NCBI GenBank assembly: GCA_012518845.1
Contig: JAAYRJ010000088.1
Span: 1 to 37,221 of the forward strand
Length of the DNA: 37,221 nt
Direction of reading: 5' to 3'
DNA from: Clostridiaceae bacterium
GTDB lineage: Bacteria; Bacillota; Clostridia; Saccharofermentanales; DTU023
Part shown: one piece after another, positions 1 through 7,336 of the stretch
Numbering within the stretch: position 1 is the stretch's first letter
Layout of the letters: the number at the start of each line of letters is the position of its first letter
Made by a program: the position numbers and the translations under genes
The notes under the pieces: generated by a model
Databases searched by the model: none
Seen by the model: the letters and a program-made list of their open reading frames with translations, nothing else
What the model was told of the DNA's origin: nothing

Positions 1-10
1 AAACTTCTGC

Positions 11-39
11 TTGACTTTAATTTTTATAATACATATTAT
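11..39 (+). promoter_or_regulatory. Sigma-A type promoter of tRNA-Ala
   Basis: TTGACT (11-16) and TATTAT (34-39) are separated by 17 bases. This is a near-consensus housekeeping promoter, and it would start transcription about 5 bases before the mature tRNA. A second TATAAT at 25-30 is too close to the -35 to be used with it. Confidence 0.75.
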
Positions 40-51
40 ATGGGAAGATTC

Positions 52-127
<76 letters not shown>

Positions 128-129
128 AT

Positions 130-163
130 AAGCTCTGTAATGCTGATTTACAGGGCTTTTTTA
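130..163 (+). terminator. Rho-independent terminator of tRNA-Ala
   Basis: An 11-bp stem (130-140 with 148-158, one G-T wobble) has a 7-base loop and is followed by a run of T. It lies 2 bases after the encoded CCA. Confidence 0.9.
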
Positions 164-336
164 TTTGATTGAATATTCTATTGTTAAAAATATTTTCTAT
201 ATCTACCAAAATCTGGCACAAATGTTCCAGAAATAGTTTGATTGATGAGTTAAGATATATTCAGCTAAAACTTAGATCAGATTGTTTTATCTAAATTTAT
301 GAACGAAAATTTTGCTTGATTAGAAAGGGAAAGATT

Positions 337-789
337 ATGTTAAAAGTAGGAGATAAATTACCAAGATTTGAATTAAATGACCAAAATGAGAATATTGTTT
401 CATCAGATCAATTTGAGGGAAAAAAATTATTATTAAGCTGGCATCCACTTGGATTTACTTCAGTTTGTACAGACCAAATGCGTGACCTAGCCAAAAATTA
501 TGAAGAAATTACCGCAAAGGGGTATGTACCTTTAGGTTTTAGTGTGGACACTCAGCCAGCTAAATTTGTCTGGGCGAACTCTATTGGGATTGATTATGAT
601 GAGATCAAATTATTATCCGATTTTAATCCTTTTGGCGCCTATGCAAAGGAACTTGGTATCTTTAGTGAAGATATAGGTGCATCAGAAAGGGTAAATATTT
701 TAGTGGATGAAAATGGCGTCGTAACTTGGATTAAAGTTTACGAGAAATCCGAATATCCAGACTTTGATGAAGTTTTAGCAAATCTATAA
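337..789 (+). CDS. Peroxiredoxin, AhpC/TSA family, single-cysteine type
   Basis: A 150-residue thioredoxin-fold peroxidase, predicted to reduce hydrogen peroxide or organic peroxides in the cytosol. The peroxidatic motif PxxxTxxC is visible, with Pro37, Thr41 and Cys44, and Arg118 fits the conserved active-site arginine. Cys44 is the only cysteine in the protein, so no resolving cysteine exists within the chain; recycling must use another thiol or a partner protein (inference). ATG 337 is chosen because AGAAAGG lies 8 bases upstream; an in-frame TTG at 316 has no such site. It stands alone between the tRNA terminator and its own terminator. The 170-base leader shows only weak promoter candidates (for example TTGAAT at 169 with TATTTT at 191) and no clear PerR-like palindrome. 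Confidence 0.88.
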   Translation: MLKVGDKLPRFELNDQNENIVSSDQFEGKKLLLSWHPLGFTSVCTDQMRDLAKNYEEITAKGYVPLGFSVDTQPAKFVWANSIGIDYDEIKLLSDFNPFGAYAKELGIFSEDIGASERVNILVDENGVVTWIKVYEKSEYPDFDEVLANL

Positions 790-824
790 TAGCAATTAGA
801 GTAATACCAACCTATTAACACATT

Positions 825-874
825 CGCCTCTATAAAATGATAGAATACGTTTTATGGGGGCGTTTTTATTTTTT
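825..874 (+). terminator. Rho-independent terminator after the peroxiredoxin gene
   Basis: A 13-bp stem pairs 825-837 with 850-862, allowing G-T wobbles (CGCCTC... with ...GGGGGCG). It is followed by TTTTTATTTTTT. It lies 35 bases after the peroxiredoxin stop. Confidence 0.85.
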
Positions 875-903
875 AAAATAGTTTTTCATTAGAAAGGACA
901 GAA

Positions 904-1443
904 ATGAAAGTATCACAAGCACTTAAACAAAGATCAAGTTGTAGAGATTTTAAATCTACAAAACTAAATGAACAAGAAATTCAAGCATTAATAGATGCAG
1001 CCTTAGCTTCACCAACTGCTCTTAATGCTCAAGATTTAAAAATCAATGTTGTACAAGATCAAAATCTACTCAAAGAGATATCAGACCAGTGTTTTTCAAT
1101 GTTTGACTCTGCAACACAAAAAAAAATGAAAACAAGAGGAGCAAATTCTATTTTTTATAATGCTCCTTTGGTATTTATTCTATCGTCACCAAGTGAAGAT
1201 TATGCTGATTTAAACGCTGGTATTGCAGCCCAAAGTATTTGTCTTACAGCGACTGAACTAGGGCTAGGTAGTTGCATCATTGGTCTTGCAAGTCAAGTAT
1301 TCGAATCAGATCGTAAGGATTATTTTTCTGAAAAATTGGATTTTACTTCAGATGAAAAATTTTGTGTCGCTGTAGCTGTGGGTCATGAGAATACTAGTAA
1401 AGATCCACATGAGTTTAATTTGAATCAAATTCGTGAATTTTAA
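904..1443 (+). CDS. Nitroreductase family flavoprotein
   Basis: A 179-residue FMN-dependent oxidoreductase of the nitroreductase superfamily, predicted to use NAD(P)H to reduce nitro compounds, quinones or flavins; the physiological substrate cannot be read from sequence. Family signatures are RSSCRDF at residues 10-16 (the family's R-x-S-x-R-x-F FMN-phosphate motif), SPTALNAQ near residue 36, NAPLVFIL near residue 86, and a glycine-rich GLGSCIIG near residue 120 following the LNAG..AAQ helix. It is short, like the compact clostridial nitroreductases. ATG 904 has AGAAAGGA 5 bases upstream. It is monocistronic, with a terminator before it and a hairpin after it. Confidence 0.88.
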   Translation: MKVSQALKQRSSCRDFKSTKLNEQEIQALIDAALASPTALNAQDLKINVVQDQNLLKEISDQCFSMFDSATQKKMKTRGANSIFYNAPLVFILSSPSEDYADLNAGIAAQSICLTATELGLGSCIIGLASQVFESDRKDYFSEKLDFTSDEKFCVAVAVGHENTSKDPHEFNLNQIREF

Positions 1444-1473
1444 TTACGAAACAGAAGAATAATCAACAGTTAT

Positions 1474-1515
1474 AGATGCCCAGCTCATTCAGTTGCAAGG
1501 GCATCTGTATTTGTT
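1474..1515 (+). terminator. Probable terminator shared by convergent genes
   Basis: AGATGCCC (1474-1481) pairs with GGGCATCT (1499-1506) around a 17-base loop and is followed by a T-rich tail on the plus strand. The hairpin overlaps the 3' end of the minus-strand serine hydrolase, whose stop codon lies in the loop. The tail is less T-rich on the minus strand. Confidence 0.5.
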
Positions 1516-2552
1516 TTATTTAAATAATTATAAATACTTAAGGACATTTTCTGTATTAAATAATCTGCAGAACCATCAAAATCATAGTTTTCACTCATAA
1601 CAATCAAGATGTAATCGCACCTAGGTGATTTTACTAGACAGCTATCGTGACTAAAGTTATCTAATTCCCCAGTTTTATTATAGGTGATTGCTTCTTCAGG
1701 CAACAGAAAAGGGATTTTACTTTTTCTTTGCTGTTGATTTAGTAAATTTAACATCTCTTCTGAAGCTTTTGGGCTGATCAGTTCACCCTTGTATAACAAT
1801 TCATAAAATCTGCCAAGATCAGTTACAGATGTTTCAAATGCATAACTTGGCAGATATTGAGCAAGATAAGAAAAATCAAATCCAGTTTCCTGAAAATAGT
1901 TGTAGGGTTTGGTTTCTACAAAATCATATTGGTCACATAATTCTTTTATACGCATAAAAGGATTACCATTTGGATCAACTTGAATCAATTCTTCCAGCAA
2001 AGCATTGTAAGAATAATTATCACTTTGCGTAATCATTGCAATAAGTAGATGCTCAACTTCCTCATATGTGATTTCTTCTTTCTCAATCTCATCAAAAATT
2101 TCTGCCATCAAAAACAACTTCATTAAGCTAGCTGGGTACATAGACTTACCCTGATCAATATAAGTTTGATTATTATCAAGTATTTTAAAATAGATCTGTA
2201 GGTCGCCATTAAAATTTCCTACATAAGATTGAATAATTTGTTCAGTAATATGTGTAAATTCAGATGCAGATACTGTTTTATTGTCAAAGAGTTCTAAGTC
2301 TTGATTTATTGATTTTTTTTCTCTGTTTGATTGAGTATTTTCTTTTGTTTTAGAAGATTCTATAGTTTGAGTGCTTTTATAAACATTTATTTGATCGTTT
2401 TCTAGAGATATTTGAGCATGATTTGAGCTAATAGTATCATCTGTAAATTTGGAATTAGCAATTAAGTTTTTCAACAAAATCGAGATTACAACAGTAAGAC
2501 TAATGATGATTATTACAATAATCAAGACAAATTTATTTCGATTTTTTTTCAT
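1485..2552 (-). CDS. Membrane-anchored serine hydrolase, class A beta-lactamase fold
   Basis: A 355-residue protein. Residues 8-31 form one hydrophobic segment after a basic start (MKKNRNK), so it is a signal anchor or uncleaved signal peptide with the catalytic domain outside the cell. Residues 32-95 are a Ser/Thr/Gln/Glu-rich linker. The beta-lactamase/DD-peptidase triad is present: Ser142-x-x-Lys145, SDN at 177-179, and KTG at 293-295. I could not find a clear ExxLN omega-loop glutamate, so penicillin hydrolysis is not assured; a peptidoglycan or cell-surface hydrolase role is equally possible. The start codon has a weak AAGGT site upstream. It is divergent from dtd and monocistronic. Confidence 0.8.
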   Translation of the reverse strand: MKKNRNKFVLIIVIIIISLTVVISILLKNLIANSKFTDDTISSNHAQISLENDQINVYKSTQTIESSKTKENTQSNREKKSINQDLELFDNKTVSASEFTHITEQIIQSYVGNFNGDLQIYFKILDNNQTYIDQGKSMYPASLMKLFLMAEIFDEIEKEEITYEEVEHLLIAMITQSDNYSYNALLEELIQVDPNGNPFMRIKELCDQYDFVETKPYNYFQETGFDFSYLAQYLPSYAFETSVTDLGRFYELLYKGELISPKASEEMLNLLNQQQRKSKIPFLLPEEAITYNKTGELDNFSHDSCLVKSPRCDYILIVMSENYDFDGSADYLIQKMSLSIYNYLNKTNTDALATE

Positions 2553-2688
2553 GGTTACCTTAATTTAATTGAAAGATTTTGCTAAATCAACTTAATTCAT
2601 ACTAACATATATTTCTCATGTATAATTAATTGGTTAGTAAAAGCTATTTAAGAGAAATATAAAACAAGGATTAGAATGTGAGATAAAT

Positions 2689-3135
2689 ATGCGAGCAGTT
2701 GTTCAAAGAGTTAATTTTGCAGAAGTAGAAATTGATAATCAAGTAGTAGGAAAGATAAATCAAGGTCTATTAGTTTTTGTGGGTGTAGGTAAGGAAGATA
2801 CAAAAAAAGAAGCTGATTTATTATGGCGAAAAATATCTCAAATGCGAATTTTTGCAGATGAAGAAGGAAAAACCAATTTAAATATCAAAGCAGTAAATGG
2901 TAATTTTTTAATTATTTCTCAATTTACTTTATATGCAAATTGCAAAAAAGGAAATAGACCCAGTTTTACTTATGCCGCTCCTGCCGAACTAGGAAATGAA
3001 TTATATGAATATTTTCTAGAATTAGCTAGGAATGAGTTCCCAGATGTTCAACACGGGGAATTTGGTGCAGATATGTCTATTAAATTGGAGAATGATGGGC
3101 CATTTACAATCATGTTAGACACAAATGAATTATAA
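2689..3135 (+). CDS. dtd: D-aminoacyl-tRNA deacylase
   Basis: A 148-residue enzyme that hydrolyses D-amino acids (and glycine mischarged on tRNA-Ala) from tRNA, recycling the tRNA in the cytosol. The start MRAVVQRV is typical of the family. The two family motifs are SQFTLYAN near residue 77 and the GP motif NDGPFTIMLDT near residue 134, which form the chiral-proofreading site across the homodimer. The length matches the usual 145-150 residues. The ribosome binding site is weak (GTGAG). Upstream, at 2621, is a TATAAT without a convincing -35. Its stop lies only 3 bases from that of the convergent YihY gene. Confidence 0.95.
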   Translation: MRAVVQRVNFAEVEIDNQVVGKINQGLLVFVGVGKEDTKKEADLLWRKISQMRIFADEEGKTNLNIKAVNGNFLIISQFTLYANCKKGNRPSFTYAAPAELGNELYEYFLELARNEFPDVQHGEFGADMSIKLENDGPFTIMLDTNEL

Positions 3136-3138
3136 ACT

Positions 3139-4248
3139 TTAAGTTTTTTTTCTAGAGCGGTTGATATTATTATCCACTTCATTAGAGTTGTCTGGTGCTT
3201 TTTTATAGTTTTCTGATTGCAAATAGTCAAATGGATTTTCATTCTCATCAATACTCCTTATTGTTTCATTTAGAATTTGATAATTTTCTTTCTTTTGAAC
3301 TTTATACCAAGCAATTTGATAATTTATTAATGCACCATAATGAATGATCTGGACGCTAAAATTAAGCCATAACATTAAGATAATAATATTTGCCAACCCA
3401 CCATATAAATTAGATATATTTGCTCTATTTGCAATATAAAATGAGTAAAGATATGACAAAGCAATCCAAGCAAAAGATGCTATTAATGAGCCTGGGATAA
3501 TTGGTAATTTTTCTGCTGAATTTCTAGAACTGATAAAATACAAAACAAACATTATAATAAAGATTAATAATAAACCAATACCATACGTAATTAGGTCAAA
3601 TGCAAAAAAGTTAAAATCAATAAAAGGCAAAAGGTCATCAATAAAATTAAATAAGGCCCTACCAAAACTCAAGATCAAATAAGAAAGAGCAAATAAAATA
3701 AAGATAATAACAGTAATGATAATGCCCGCAAATCTTGCCGGAAGTGAAAATCCTTTTTCTTTTTTAGGAAATATAGAAGCGATTGAACGAAAGATTTGCC
3801 CTATTCCGCGACTTGATGCCCATAAAGCTGTAATGCTTGAGATGGCTAGCGAGAGTGGAGATAGAGGAGCACTAATTCCTCTTGCCAAAGAACTTGTTAT
3901 ATCTAACACAGGATCAGGTAAAAGTGTTTGGGCAGCTTCAATTGTTTCTGGTGTTATCTCAATATTACGTGAAATAATAGCTGTAAAATACATTACTAAG
4001 ATTAATAATGGAAAAAAAGCTAACAGCAAGTAATATACAACCGAAGCTGACTGGGTAAATAAATCATAGTGCATAGTCAATTGGAAAAAATCAACAATAT
4101 AATCCCAGATTCTGCCAGGCTTACGGTCACGCCATTTTTCAGGGCCCTTTAAGATGAATCTTTTTGTAATTCTTAACCAAGATTGACGTCTAACAGATTT
4201 CTGGTCTTTATCCAGATCAAAATAATTTCTATTATTTTTTTGTGTCAT
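3139..4248 (-). CDS. YihY/BrkB family inner-membrane protein
   Basis: A 369-residue polytopic membrane protein of the YihY (virulence factor BrkB) family. About six transmembrane segments can be read, starting with the QSASVVYYLLLAFFPLLIL segment near residues 62-85. The central family pattern, an amphipathic region followed by LWASSRGI, lies near residue 140, and a last segment has LYGGLANIIILMLW. The tails are charged: basic at the N-terminus (about 50 residues) and Asn/Glu-rich at the C-terminus. The family is widespread but its biochemical role is unresolved; early names such as ribonuclease BN are known to be wrong. GGAG lies about 11 bases before the ATG. It is convergent with dtd and divergent from ruvC. 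Confidence 0.85.
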   Translation of the reverse strand: MTQKNNRNYFDLDKDQKSVRRQSWLRITKRFILKGPEKWRDRKPGRIWDYIVDFFQLTMHYDLFTQSASVVYYLLLAFFPLLILVMYFTAIISRNIEITPETIEAAQTLLPDPVLDITSSLARGISAPLSPLSLAISSITALWASSRGIGQIFRSIASIFPKKEKGFSLPARFAGIIITVIIFILFALSYLILSFGRALFNFIDDLLPFIDFNFFAFDLITYGIGLLLIFIIMFVLYFISSRNSAEKLPIIPGSLIASFAWIALSYLYSFYIANRANISNLYGGLANIIILMLWLNFSVQIIHYGALINYQIAWYKVQKKENYQILNETIRSIDENENPFDYLQSENYKKAPDNSNEVDNNINRSRKKT

Positions 4249-4331
4249 TAGTTATATTTCTCCTACAATTTATTTTACTAGCAAAAGCAAAGGATAACAA
4301 ATAGCAAAAGACTTTTTTAATAATATAAATA

Positions 4332-4340
4332 TGTTAAAAT
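4332..4340 (+). promoter_or_regulatory. Extended -10 promoter for the ruvC operon
   Basis: TG-T-TAAAAT forms an extended -10 element 30 bases before ruvC. The -35 position (4312-4317, CTTTTT) is poor, which is usual for extended -10 promoters. Confidence 0.5.
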
Positions 4341-4370
4341 AGAACAAATGTTTGAGGGGAGAAGATTTAG

Positions 4371-4874
4371 ATGATCATTTTAGGTATTGATCCGGGTTAT
4401 GCAATTACCGGCTATGCTTTTTTGAATTATAACAATAATAATTTCAAAGTGTTAGATTACGGTTTTATTAAAACCAAAGCAAAATCATATTTCCCAGAAC
4501 GTTTATTGCTGATTGAACAAAGTTTGTGTCAGCTAATAGAAAAATACAAACCAAATGCTTTGGCGATTGAAGAATTGTTTTTTAGCCGCAATACTACAAC
4601 TGCAATTGGAACTGCCCAGGCCAGAGGGGTAATTGTTGTTACAGGTGCTAGGTACAAAATACCTGTTTTTGAATATACTCCTAAACAAGTTAAATTAGCA
4701 GTAACAGGTTATGGCTTAGCAGAAAAAGAACAGGTACAAGAAATGGTTAAAATGCTTTTGAATCTAAAAAAAGTACCTAAGCCAGATGATGTAGCAGATG
4801 CCATAGCTGTAGCTATCTGCCATGCCCATCATGGAAATAGATATGATACACTTGCGGTTGGTGGCTATCAATGA
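4371..4874 (+). CDS. ruvC: Crossover junction endodeoxyribonuclease RuvC
   Basis: A 167-residue resolvase that cuts Holliday junctions symmetrically, acting with RuvAB in recombinational repair. The RNase H-fold catalytic acids are all present: Asp7 (GIDPG), Glu67 (AIEEL), and Asp140 and Asp143 (PDDVADA). The length is normal. The ATG has a strong GAGGGGAGAAG region upstream. It opens a five-gene run with ruvA, ruvB, queH and rqcH, with a 40-base gap to ruvA. The ruvC-ruvA-ruvB order is the common bacterial arrangement. Confidence 0.97.
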   Translation: MIILGIDPGYAITGYAFLNYNNNNFKVLDYGFIKTKAKSYFPERLLLIEQSLCQLIEKYKPNALAIEELFFSRNTTTAIGTAQARGVIVVTGARYKIPVFEYTPKQVKLAVTGYGLAEKEQVQEMVKMLLNLKKVPKPDDVADAIAVAICHAHHGNRYDTLAVGGYQ

Positions 4875-4914
4875 TAAAAATAAAATATAAAAATAATAAA
4901 ATAAAGGAAAAATT

Positions 4915-5553
4915 ATGTTAGCTTTTGTAGAGGGTGAAATTGTTCAAAAAAATCCGGAAAATATCATCGTGATGAATTCTGGAATAGGTTTTCATATTTC
5001 ATGTGACAGTGGTTTAATTGATTCTTTTCCAGCAATTGGACAAACAGCCAAAGTTTGGACTTATATGAATGTTAGGGAAAACGAAATATCTCTTTACGGA
5101 TTCCCAAGTCAAGAAGTAAAAAGTTTATTTGAACTATTGATCACAGTTAGTGGGATTGGACCCAAAGTTGCAAGCAGCATTATCGCTTCCATTAGTCCTG
5201 ATGCTTTTGCAATTGCGGTTATTGATGAGAATTACAACTCGCTCACAAAAATCAAAGGAATTGGCAAAAAAACTGCTCAAAGAATAGTTTTGGAATTAAA
5301 AGATAAGATCAAAAAATCCTTACCAAAACTAGAACAACAATCACAAACTGTTGCTGCAACTACACAACTTACAAATGAAAACCATTTAGATATTCGCAAT
5401 GAATCAATTGCAGCTTTAATGGTTTTAGGATATATGGAGACAGAAGCTAACTCTGCAGTAACGACGGCCTATGCAGAAATGAATGCCGAAGATAAAGAGA
5501 TAACACTTGAAGATTTATTAAAATTAGCTTTGAAACATTTGGCAATTCTTTAA
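4915..5553 (+). CDS. ruvA: Holliday junction branch migration complex subunit RuvA
   Basis: A 212-residue junction-binding subunit. It forms tetramers on the four-way junction and loads RuvB. It has an N-terminal OB-fold (MLAFVEGEIV..), two helix-hairpin-helix motifs (VSGIGPKVA near residue 78 and IKGIGKKTAQRI near residue 113), a flexible Gln/Thr-rich linker near residues 140-160, and a C-terminal domain III (ESIAALMVLGY) that contacts RuvB. AAGGAAAAATT precedes the ATG. It sits 27 bases before ruvB. Confidence 0.97.
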   Translation: MLAFVEGEIVQKNPENIIVMNSGIGFHISCDSGLIDSFPAIGQTAKVWTYMNVRENEISLYGFPSQEVKSLFELLITVSGIGPKVASSIIASISPDAFAIAVIDENYNSLTKIKGIGKKTAQRIVLELKDKIKKSLPKLEQQSQTVAATTQLTNENHLDIRNESIAALMVLGYMETEANSAVTTAYAEMNAEDKEITLEDLLKLALKHLAIL

Positions 5554-5580
5554 CTGATTGCCAAGTTATAAAGGAAAAAC

Positions 5581-6711
5581 ATGGAGCAAGAAGGATTTCA
5601 TAGTATTTTCAATCAAGATTATGCAGGTGATTTAGAACCTGAGGAAACGCGTGTCGTTGACCCTGAAATTAGGTCAGATGATTCTCCAGATGCTGCTCTA
5701 CGTCCATTAACTTTTGAACATTTTTATGGACAAACAAAAATAAAAGAAAACTTAAAGATTTTTATTGAAGCAGCAAAAAATAGAGGAGATTCATTAGATC
5801 ATGTTCTTTTATACGGTCCGCCAGGATTAGGGAAAACAACTTTAGCCGGAATCATTGCTAAAAGTATGAATTCGGATTTAAGAGTTACATCTGGACCGGC
5901 TATTGAACGTCAAGGTGACCTAGTTGCAATTTTAACTAATCTACAGCCGAATGATGTTCTTTTTATAGATGAAATACATCGTTTGAATTTTCAAGTAGAG
6001 GAAATTCTTTATCCAGCTATGGAAGATTACACTGTAGATATTATTATAGGTAAAGGTCCAGCCGCTAGATCAATAAGAATAGATCTACCTTCTTTTACCC
6101 TGATTGGAGCTACAACTAGAGCTGGTTTATTAAGTGCACCACTAAGAGATCGTTTTGGTATGATTCATCGACTAGAATTATATTCACCACAAGAAATTGC
6201 AAAAATACTCAAGCATAATGCTAGTTTAATGAAAGTAGAAATTGATGAAGCTGGTATGGAAATACTGGCTTCACGTTGTCGTGGGACTCCGAGGATAGCA
6301 ATTCGGATTTTGCGTAGAATGCGTGACTTTGCAGAAGTAAAAGGTGTTGGTATTATAGATCAAGAAATTGTAGAATTAGGTCTCAAGGCTCTAGAAATAG
6401 ATCATAGAGGTTTAGATAATACGGACCGCAATCTAATGCTAGCAATGGCAGAAAATTTTAATGGTGGTCCAGTTGGCCTTGATACCCTGGCAGCAATGAC
6501 TAATGAAGATCCCAAAACGATTGAAGATGTTTGTGAACCTTATCTCATGCAAATTGGCTTTGTTGCCAAAACTCCAAGAGGTAGAATCTTAACAAAACAT
6601 GGTTGGGAACATTTAAAAATGAAACCTAAACTAGATCAAAACAATAATACAATGGATACAAAACAAATGACCTTAGAGTCATTTCATAATAATCCTAAAA
6701 AAGAGGAATAA
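5581..6711 (+). CDS. ruvB: Holliday junction branch migration ATPase RuvB
   Basis: A 376-residue hexameric AAA+ motor that pumps DNA through the RuvA-bound junction. Walker A is GPPGLGKTT at 79-87, Walker B is DEIHR at 130-134, sensor 1 is GATTR near 176-180, and the arginine-finger region LRDRFG is at about 188-193. The C-terminal winged helix is recognised from [15 protein letters not shown]. The acidic N-terminal extension of about 40 residues and the Asn/Lys-rich C-terminal tail of about 30 residues make it longer than the usual 335-345. AAGGAAAAAC precedes the ATG. It is separated by 1 base from queH. Confidence 0.97.
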   Translation: MEQEGFHSIFNQDYAGDLEPEETRVVDPEIRSDDSPDAALRPLTFEHFYGQTKIKENLKIFIEAAKNRGDSLDHVLLYGPPGLGKTTLAGIIAKSMNSDLRVTSGPAIERQGDLVAILTNLQPNDVLFIDEIHRLNFQVEEILYPAMEDYTVDIIIGKGPAARSIRIDLPSFTLIGATTRAGLLSAPLRDRFGMIHRLELYSPQEIAKILKHNASLMKVEIDEAGMEILASRCRGTPRIAIRILRRMRDFAEVKGVGIIDQEIVELGLKALEIDHRGLDNTDRNLMLAMAENFNGGPVGLDTLAAMTNEDPKTIEDVCEPYLMQIGFVAKTPRGRILTKHGWEHLKMKPKLDQNNNTMDTKQMTLESFHNNPKKEE

Positions 6712-6712
6712 A

Positions 6713-7336
6713 ATGGCAGAAAAAGTTCAAAAAATGTTATTACATTTATGTTGTGGTCCCTGCGGCGAATATCCAATAGAAGCTATCAAAGCATATGAAA
6801 AATATGATCTTACGTTATATTTTTATAATCCTAACATTCACCCGGAAAAAGAATGGTATCGCCGTTTAGAGGGTGCGATGCGACTTGCAGAAATTCGAAA
6901 ATTACCACTATTCGTAGAAGAAGCATGTGACCCACAAACATGGTGCGGTTATGGTAGAACCATTGAACGTTGTAAATTTTGTTATTCAAGTCGGATGAAA
7001 CGAGTTGCTGAATACAGTAAAGAAAATAATTTTGATATTTTTACAACTAGTCTTTTAGTTAGCCCTTATCAAAAACATGATTTAATTCATACAGCAGGCA
7101 ATAAATATGCAAAAGAGCTAGGTATAGAATACTTAGAAGCAGATTTTACTGATGGATTTAGGAAAGGACAGCAAATGGCAAGAGAGGATGGTTTATACCG
7201 TCAAAAATATTGTGGTTGTGCTATTTCATTAGCTGATTCAGATTTTCGTAACAAAGTAATCAAAGATCAAGCTGAGTATATTATTCCTACCAAATTACAA
7301 AATCAATTAAAGAAAGAGCAGGTTGTATGCCTTTAG
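6713..7336 (+). CDS. queH: Epoxyqueuosine reductase QueH
   Basis: A 207-residue iron-sulfur enzyme for the last step of queuosine synthesis in the tRNA anticodon wobble position (epoxyqueuosine to queuosine). It is the non-cobalamin alternative to QueG. The cysteine pattern of the former DUF208 family is visible: Cys13-Cys14 and Cys17 (LCCGPC), Cys87 and Cys90 (RCKFC), and a later YCGC motif near residue 177. Its RBS (GAGGAA) lies in the end of ruvB, and its last 10 bases overlap rqcH, indicating translational coupling. No other queuosine gene is in the window. Confidence 0.9.
   Translation: MAEKVQKMLLHLCCGPCGEYPIEAIKAYEKYDLTLYFYNPNIHPEKEWYRRLEGAMRLAEIRKLPLFVEEACDPQTWCGYGRTIERCKFCYSSRMKRVAEYSKENNFDIFTTSLLVSPYQKHDLIHTAGNKYAKELGIEYLEADFTDGFRKGQQMAREDGLYRQKYCGCAISLADSDFRNKVIKDQAEYIIPTKLQNQLKKEQVVCL

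Noticed and set aside
316-336. Upstream TTG start for the peroxiredoxin
   Set aside because: There is no ribosome binding site before it, while AGAAAGG stands 8 bases before ATG 337.
3716-4033. Open frame on the plus strand inside the YihY gene
   Set aside because: It is antisense to a well-supported membrane protein gene, has no RBS, and its translation resembles no family.
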